This document shows, one piece after another, positions 49,501 to 58,500 of a DNA stretch of 64,000 bases. The notes below the pieces were generated by a model. The model saw nothing but the letters and a program-made list of their open reading frames with translations. It was not told the DNA's origin and made no database searches. How positions within the stretch are numbered: position 1 is the stretch's first letter; every line of letters starts with the position of its first letter. Position numbers and translations under genes: made by a program. The DNA comes from Gari tellinella (lineage: Eukaryota; Mollusca; Bivalvia; Cardiida; Psammobiidae). Location: the NCBI GenBank assembly GCA_922989275.2, contig OV277862.1:21433543-21497542 (forward strand), written 5' to 3'.

Positions 49501-52500
49501 TTCCTTATTTTTTCACTTTGGTTGCCATGGCAACCAGAGTTCTGCATTGTTTCAAATTCTTTGAACAACTTTGAAAGAGCTTGACCCAAGGAACATTCCT
49601 GTGAAGTTTGGTTGCAATCAGACCAGTAGTTTTGAAGAAGAAGATGTTTGAAGAAATTGTTGACACACGACGAACGACTCACGACGACGGACAAAGACCG
49701 ACCACAAAAGCTCACCTTGAGCACTTTGTGCTCAGGTGAGCTAAAAATCTTCTTCTCTGAAGCCATAGTACCCTGACCTTAGATATTTTGCACAAAGCAT
49801 CATCTTCAAGTCCTCTATCAAGATTGTTCAAATTATGTCCTTGGGGTCAAAAATGGCCCCGCCCCGGGGGTCACAAATTTACATAGAGTTATATAGTGAA
49901 ATCTTCAAACCTCTTCTTCTCTGAAACTAATATGGCTAGAGCTTTAATAATTAGCATAGTGTAACTTCTATAGGTACTTTACGAATAGTGCTCAAATGGT
50001 TCCGGTCTGTTGCATATCTAGGTCACAGGAGCTAAAAAAAAATTTTTTTTCAATAAAAAATAAATCTTCTTCTCTGAAACCACAGTACCCTGAGCTTAGA
50101 TATTTTTGCACAAAGCATTATCTTCAGTTCCTCTATCAAGATTGTTCAAATAATGTCCCTGGGGTCAAATATGACCGTGGCCCGAGGGTTACAAATTTAC
50201 ATAGAGTTATATAGTGAAATCTTCAAACCTCTACTTCTCTGAAACTAATATAGCTAGAGCTTTGATATTTGGTACGGTGTAACTTCTAGAGGTATACTTT
50301 ACCAATATTGTTCAAATGGTTCCAGTCTGTTGCATATTTAGGTCACAGGAGCTAAAAATAGATTTTTAAAAAAAAGCTCTTAAAAAAACTTCTCTTAAAC
50401 TACAGTACCCTAAGCTTAGCTATTTTGCACTCAGCATCATCCAATCAGCAATTGGCACAATCATATTGTCATAATTTCTCAGCTTTCCAAGATATGTTAC
50501 ATTTACATCAACGGTCCCAGGTGAGCGATTTAGGGCCGTATACGGCTCTTGTTGCATTTTCTTGCAATGCGTTTTGTTTGTGTTTAAACGGGAGAGAATA
50601 ACGTTTTCTCCACTGTATCTGAATAATGACCTGTTTGCCAAAGGGATATCTGGACACCAGTGTAGGTGCTGCCTCAACCTTATCAGCTGTGTTATATCTG
50701 TATAATGACCTATTTGCTTGCAGGGATATCTGGACACCAGTGTGGGTGCTGCCTCAACCTTATCTGCTGTTGTTATATCTGTATAATGACCTGTTTGCTT
50801 GCAGGGATATCTGGACACCAGTGTTGGTGCTGCCTCAACCTTATCTGAAAAAATTGACTACTGCAACTCACTGCTGTATGGGATTCCCCAAAACTCATTA
50901 TGCAAACTACAGCGTGTGCAAAATACAGCAGCCCGCATATTTACCAGGACCCCTCGGTACAATCACATCACTCCAGTCTTGAAGGATCTTCACTGGCTTC
51001 CAGTTCAACACAGAATTGAATTCAAAATTCTGACACTCACATACAAAGCCATGTGCAATGATTCTCCAAGGTACATTGTCAATATGCTTGACGTGTATAA
51101 ACCTCGAAGAGAGCTGCGGTCTGCAACTAAATCAGTATCGCTGGTTGTACAGAGGAGTCGTTTGGTGAGGTTTGGAGATAGAAGTTTCATGCATGCAGCC
51201 CCAAAGCTCTGGAACAGTCTACCATCAGACATTAGAGATGCAAGCTCAGTTGCAGTTTTCAAAAAGCATCTGAAAACACATTACTTTAATATTTGTTATT
51301 AGAACACTGCTACCTATGCGATATGTTCTTGCTGTGGATGTTGTGTGTCCAAATGGGAGTTTCTGGAGTATTATCTGGTTTTCGGTCTCTTATAGAAATT
51401 TTAGTTATTGTCGCATGCTATTTTTCCTAGTTATGTTACATTGGGCGGCCTGCATTGGGCGTTCTGCTATTATTTCTATCAGTCGGCATAAAGAAGCCAT
51501 TTGCTTCGTTGCTCTCGATTGTTGAGGTAGTGCAATCGCCGTTTTGGGGACTGTCTTCTGTATGTTTAGTGGCCTTCATTGGGCGCTCTATTGTTATTTC
51601 TATCAGTCCGCATAAAGAAGCCATTTGCTTCGTTGCTCTTGATTGATGGGGTAACGTGATCACCATTTTGGGGGCTGTCTTTTGTACGTTTATTATGTTT
51701 ATTTTATATCTAATTGTAGTTATTTGTCTTTTCCTGGCGGCCTGCATTTGGGCGCTCTACTATTGTTTCTATCGGTCGACAGTCAGAAGCCGGTTGCGTC
51801 ATTGCTGATTGATGGGAGTAATGTGATCGCCATTTTGGGGGCTGTCTTTTATATGTTTATTCATGTTTATTTTAGATCATATTGTAGTTATTTTGTCTTT
51901 TCTTGTTTGTAGGTACATTTGTGTAACTTCATGTGAAGCGCTTTTGAACGCACTACCCCTGTGTGAAAAGAGCGCTATATAAATCTGGTATAATAATAAT
52001 AATAATAATATCTGTATATGACCTGTTCGCCTGCAGGGATATCTGGACACCAGTGTGGGTGCTGCCTCAACCTTATCTGCTCTGTTATATCTGTATAATG
52101 ACCTGTTTGCTTGCAGGGATATCTGGACACCAGTGTTGGTGCTGCCTCAACCTTATCTGCTGTGTTATATCTGTATAATGACCTGTTTGCTTGCAGGGAT
52201 ATCTGGACACCAGTGTGGGTGCTGCCTCAACCTTATCTGCTGTGTTATATCTGTATAATGACCTGTTTGCCTGTAGGGATATCTGGACACCAGTGTTGGT
52301 GCTGCCTCTGCCTTATCTGCTGTGTTATATCTGTATAATGACCTGTTTGCTTGCAGGGATATCTGGACACAAGTGTTGGTGCTGCCTCTGCCTTATCTGC
52401 TGTGTTATATCTGTATAATGACCTGTTTGCTTGCAGGGATATCTGGACACAAGTGTTGGTGCTGCCTCTGCCTTATCTGCTGTGTTATATCTGTATAATG

Positions 52501-55500
52501 ACCTGTATGCTTGCAGGGATATCTGGACACTAGTGTTGGTGCTGCCTCTGCCTTATCTGCTGTGGAGTTCTCCCAGAAAATATCTAGATGTTTACAGAAC
52601 AGGGAGGACAACTCTAGCAGTACAGTTGAGTGTTGTGGGGAAGGAGATGGGAGTTGTCAGACTTCCAAGTCAACTAGGTAAGTTGAGATATGGGTTCATA
52701 TTGGTGTGTTTGGGTTGTAAAATCAGACAGCTGAACTGAATAAAGTTTTGTTGTCATCTATCTACTTATATGTGGTCACCTTTCTACCTAACCTCTATAA
52801 TTATCATGACCACTAAAACGTCTGATCTGGATTCAAACTGTTGCAACTGTAAGCAAAGGCATGCTCAGCATTCTACGGGTACTACTTTTCACTTTCTTTA
52901 ACAACTCCCTCCGAACAACACACACAATCTTTGTCTCCCATTTGGTGTTGTTGTTGAGAGGGAGCATTGTAAAGGCGAGCTAAATAGCTGGTGACAGCTT
53001 AAAGCAAGGTGACGACAAAACAGAAAGCTCCTTTCTGTTTTACTTTAACCTTGCTTTAAGCTGCCATCTGTCATTTATTCACTACATTTTAGTGATCGTA
53101 ATAGAGAGCTTCTACTGTGCATCATTTGTAAACAATATAAACCTGAAAAAATACGTTTTTGCCTTGAAGTTGTGGATTAAATTTTGTGTTTAAATGTTCC
53201 CCCAAAGCCCATTTTTATTGAGAAATTCCACTGTCTAAAGGACTAAACATCTTACGACAAATATTGTTGCAAGTCTGATTCTAAAATTATCCATTATTAT
53301 TTATTTCTCCATCTAATCCTGTCTTTTGACATCTCTTTGGAATCGTCTTGAAAAGACGATTCCAAAGAGATGTCACAAGACAGGATTAGATAGATAATCA
53401 GAAATTAGATGTATTTTTATGTTTTGGTTAACAACCGTTTTTGTTGAACGAAGCTTTATTAAACAGTCCCCAGATGTTTCAGCCTGCATGATGTAGGAGC
53501 TACTGACTTACCCTGGGTCTATTGCATTTTCAACATTACTAAATACCTATACATTGTATATGTACTTGCATTACAGACCAAATCCTGAAGAAGTGTTGGA
53601 CTGCCTGTGCTATGGCTGTAGAATTGTTGTGAAGGATCTGGTAGGTTAACACATTCAACCCTAGTGATGAGTATACTCGATTTATGTACCTGTGAGGATT
53701 ACACTTGTCCCATGCAAACAGTGTAGATCCTAATTAGAAGGCTCCTTAAGGAACCCTCTGAACAGAGTCTACACTGTTTGTCATTTAGAAATATTTCGTT
53801 AAATTCAGCCCTAAATAGTCCAAAATGGACTAGACGTAGTTTGAAATTGGAATTATCCATTAAAAGTTTCAGGGGTAAATGAGTTAAAGGATAACTGTGA
53901 TGACTATAATTATTGTTGTATTTTAGGATGATGTGTACAGACTGCCAGAGTATGTACTGAAGGATGTGTCACGGAGGGCTAGAAGGTATGCTAGTAGACT
54001 AAAAACATCACTAATACAGCCCTCCCTCTCTACAACAGCCCTCCCAACGACTTCCTCCTTACAACAACCCTTGTTGCAGTTCTCTAAACAGGACAATTTT
54101 ATCTAACACTGTAACTGCTGTAATATCGTCTGCTTTAAATTGTTGTCTGCTGTTTTCTCAATGAAACATAATGGATAGTTTGACAGAAAATAAATTAACA
54201 ATGTGTGACAAACAGCTTGATCCCAGATCAGACGCCGCGTTATGCGGCGTCTAATCTGGATTCAAGCTATTTGCAAATGTTAACCAATTTCCCTCCTTAT
54301 AACGACTCCCTCCGAACAACATACACAATCTTTGTCTCCCATTGGTTGTAGGTGGAGTGCTGTACAAACATTCAAATTGGTTAACTTGTGTTCCCTTACA
54401 TTGATGGAGTTTAAATTGATTCTTTTGTTTACTAATAAATGACGAGTTAACAATGTTCCTCAAGACATTTGTAAACACCAGGCCCTGATATCGCTCACCA
54501 TTTGTAATGAAGCCTGATAGCTTTACCTTTGAATTTCACCTGTTTTATTCTAAATCCATCCAAATGTGTAGTATAGCATGTAAACAACACTGGAATACGA
54601 CCTACTGTAGTATAGTAGAGTACATCAAGGGCAGATAACTAGAGCCTAAATAATTCTGAAATGAAGCCTTTTCTAGCATTTCGAAGTATATTATGTAACT
54701 CTTGCCATGCAATGATCAGATTTCAACAATAATTGCACTCCTTTGAGAATTTATAGCTATAAACATTGTGTGCAAGTATAATTAAAATCCATTGAAAACT
54801 GTAGTTGCAAGAGTGTAAACACTGTTAGATATGACATTTTCAGCAATTCGAGGGCAGATAACTCTTGACCTATTTGTCGGATTTCAACCATAATTTAACT
54901 CATCTGAACTCTTATAGTCATATACAATCTGAGCAATTTGAGAAAGATTCAATAAAAATTGTTGCCTCTAGAGTGTAAACACCGTTAAATATGACATTTT
55001 CAGCAGTTCAAAGGTAGATAACTCTTGACCTATCAGTCTGATTTCAACCATAATCAATCTCATTCAAACTCTTATGGTAATATACAATCTGAGCAAGTTT
55101 AAGAAAGATTTGATAAAAATTGTGGCCTCTAGTGTGTAAACATCGTTAAATATGGCATTTGCAGTAATTCAAGGGTGGATAACTCTTGATGTATTTGTTC
55201 GATTTCAATCATAATTGAACTCATCTGAACTCTTATAGTCATATACAATCTGAGCTAGTTTGAGAAAGATTGGATAAAAATTGTGGCCCCTAGAGTGTAA
55301 ACACTGTTAAATATGGCATTTTCAGCAATTCAAAGGTAGATAACTCTTGACCTATAAGTCTGATTTCAATCATAATATAACTCATCTGAACTCTTATGGT
55401 AATATACAATCTGAGCAAGTTTGAGAAAGATTTGATAAAATCTGTGGCCTCTAGAGTGTAAACACTGTTAAATATGGCATTTTCAGCAATTCAAAGGTAG

Positions 55501-58500
55501 ACAACTCTTGACCTACAGTACTGAACCTTATTAAATTAAATTGATAATCGCAAGCGAATTGCATCGAATCGGGCGCTTCGAAAAACAAATCCTACGTTTG
55601 AATACTTTAACGCGAATTTTCAGAAGCGGTTGTGACAAAAATGGAATCGGAAAAATTAACGAAGGCATATTTGCGAACATTTGTGAGATACACCACTCAA
55701 GAAAACTTATCCGAGGGTAAATTTGTATTTTGAAATCGCAAGCGAATCGCCATCGAATTGCCATCGAATTGCAAGCGAATCGCAAAAATTGTTAATTTAA
55801 TAAGATTCAGTACTGTATTAGTCGGATTTCAACCATAATCAAACTCATCCGAACTTTAATGGTAATATACAATCTAAGCAAGTTTGAGAAAGATTGGAAT
55901 AAAATTGTGGCCTCTAGAGTGTAAACTCTAAAATTGTTGACTACGCACCGGACATTCAAGGATTGCAAAAGCTCACCCTGAGCTAGCTCAGGTGAGCTAA
56001 AAATATGGCATTTTCAGCAATTTAAAGGTAGATAACTAGTGACCTATTGGTTTCATTTCAACCATAATCGTACTCATCCAAACTCTTATGGTCATTCACA
56101 ATCTGAGCTAGTTTAAGAAAGATTGGATAAAAATGTGGCCTCTAGAGTGTAAACAATGTTAAATATGGCATTTTCAGCAATTCAAGGGTAGATAACTCTT
56201 GACCTATTTTTCAAACTCATTTGAATTCTTATAGTCATATACAATCTGAGCAAGTTTAAGGAAGATTGGATAAAAGTGTGGCCTCTAGAGTGTAAACACC
56301 ATTAAATATGGCATTTTCAGCAATTCAAAGGTAGATAACGCTTGACCTATTAGTCTCATTTCAACCATAATCTAACTCATCTGAACTCTTATGGTCATTT
56401 ACAATCTCAGCAAGTTTACGAAGGATTGAATAAAAAGTGTGACCTCTAAAGTGTAAACACTGTTAACTATGGCATTTTTAGCAAATCAAAAGCCGATTAC
56501 CTTTTAATCAGATTTCGACCGTAAGCGAACTCATCTGAACTCTTATGGTAATATACAATCTATGCAAGTTGAAAATTGATTTAAAAGTGTGGCCTCTAGA
56601 GTGTAAACTCTAAAATTGTTGATGACAAACGACGGACATTCAAGGATTGCAAAAGCTTCACCTGAGCAAAATAATCAAACAAAATTCTATAGTAAAACTA
56701 TAGCAAACAGTGCAGATCCTGATCTGAGCACATATAGCTCGTCATAGTTTTAAAATATTGACTCCACAAAGTAACAACCAACTCCTAGGATATGCTGTAT
56801 TCCAATATTGCTTACACTCTAATTAATGTCTACAAGTTTGATTTAGGGAAGACTTGTGTTGATTACAGGTGAAACTATAAAATATACATGTAATTACCAC
56901 AGACTAGCATATCAGGTGTCGGCCTGGTCTAATTTCGCCCTATATAATCTATAGTAAAATGCCTAACTTTCAGAGCCAACAGCTCCCTCCAAAACAGGAT
57001 CTAAAAGACACACCCTTCAATTCTATGGACTTTCCCTGTTGATTGATACCAGTCAACCTATAACATCGGCAATTACACTTTTTCTATCAATGATTTTCTA
57101 AGGTCACTGTCAAAATAAAGGTAAACATCTTTCACTTTCATCCCATTCACTGTGTTTCAATATGCATCCGCCTGGGGAAAAAATCCTGAAATGAAACCCC
57201 TAAAACAATGCCATTTGGTGGAAATGACCACAAATAACCAGTTTTCATCAAGAAAACCATTCAAACTCACCCACAGGCAACACTAAACATTGCAAATCTT
57301 GGAAATTGTATTTTTAGCTCACCTGAGCCAAAGGCTCAAGGTGAGCTATTGGGATGGCCCTGTGTCCGGCGTCGTGCGTATGTGCGTCGTCGTTAACAAC
57401 TTTTTCAAATGACATCTCCTCCTATACCCCTTGACAGAATTCAACCAAACTTTACAGAAATGTTCCTTGGGTCAAGCTCTTTCAAATTTGTTCAAAGAAT
57501 TAAAAACAATGCAGAACTCTGGTTGCCATGGCAACCAAATTGAAAAAATAAGGAAATCTTAAAAAATCTTCTTGTCAAAAACTGCAAGGGCCAGAGCTTA
57601 GATATTTGGCACATAGCATCATCTACAGGTCCTCTATCAAGTTTGTTCAAATTATGCCCCAGGGGTCAAAATTGGCCCCGACCCGGGGGTCACAGTTTTA
57701 CATAGAGTGATATAGTGAAATTTTCAAACGTCTTCTTCTCTGAAACCAATGTGGCCAGAGCTTTGATATTTGGCATGGAGACACTTCTAGATGTCCTTTA
57801 CCAAAACTGTTCAAATGGTTGTGGTCGGTTGCATAACTAGCTCACAGGAGCTAAAAATAGATTTTTTCAATGAAAACTTAAAAAATCTTCTTGTCTGAAA
57901 CTACAAGGGCCAAAGCTTAGATATTTGGCACATAGAATCGCCTACAGGTTCTCTATCAAGTTTGCTCAAATTATGCCCCTGGGGTCAAAATTAGCCCGGC
58001 CCCGAGGATCACGGTTTTACATAGAGTTATATACTGAAATTTTCATACGTCTTCTTGTCTGAAACTAATATGGCCAGAGCTTTGATATTTGGCATAGTGA
58101 CACTTCTAGATGTCCTATACCGAAATTGTACAAATGGTTCTGGTCCGTTGCATAACTAGGTCACAGGAGCTAAAAATAGATTTTTTCAGTGAAAACTTAA
58201 AAAATCTTCTTGTCTAAAACTACAAGGGCCAGACGCAGCTTAGATATATGGCTAATATCATCGCCTACAGGTCCTCTATTAAGTTTGTTCAAATTATGCC
58301 CCTAGGGTCAAAATTGGCCCTGGCCCGGGGGTCACTTTTTACATAGAGTTATATAGTGAAATTTTCAAACATCTTCTTCTCTGAAACTAATATGGCCAGA
58401 GCTTTTATATTCTGTATGGTGACACTTTTAAATATACTTTACATATTTATATTTATATTTTGTTCAAATTGTTCCGGTCTGTTGCATATCTAGGTCAGTC

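Larger units (their letters stand above)
47526..50616. repeat. F7 MITE interrupted by element E4
   Basis: Left portion 47526-47755 (CAGTAGGGAAGACATTCTTTC) and right portion 50554-50616 (GGGAGAGAATAACGTTTTCTCC) are the two ends of one F7 copy. Confidence 0.6.
50612..52516 (+). repeat. CTU2: 80-bp minisatellite made of the CTU2 exon 13 acceptor and first 48 exonic nt, split by a LINE
   Basis: Each 80-bp unit is 32 nt of intron end (ATCTGTATAATGACCTG..TTGCAG) plus the first 48 nt (16 codons) of exon 13. Exon-like starts (GGATATCTGG) occur at 50644, 50724, 50805, 52037, 52117, 52197, 52277, 52357 and 52437, and the tenth at 52517 is the complete exon. Copies 8-9 share the codons of the final copy (GCCTCTGCC) while copies 1-6 share GCCTCAACC, as expected from stepwise unequal exchange. 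A LINE 3' end separates copies 3 and 4. Confidence 0.95.

Noticed and set aside
50626..52739. Many overlapping 60-118-aa frames with repeated 'DLFACRDIW' type peptides
   Set aside because: They are frames through the 80-bp exon-derived minisatellite. The unit length is not a multiple of three, so frames cycle.
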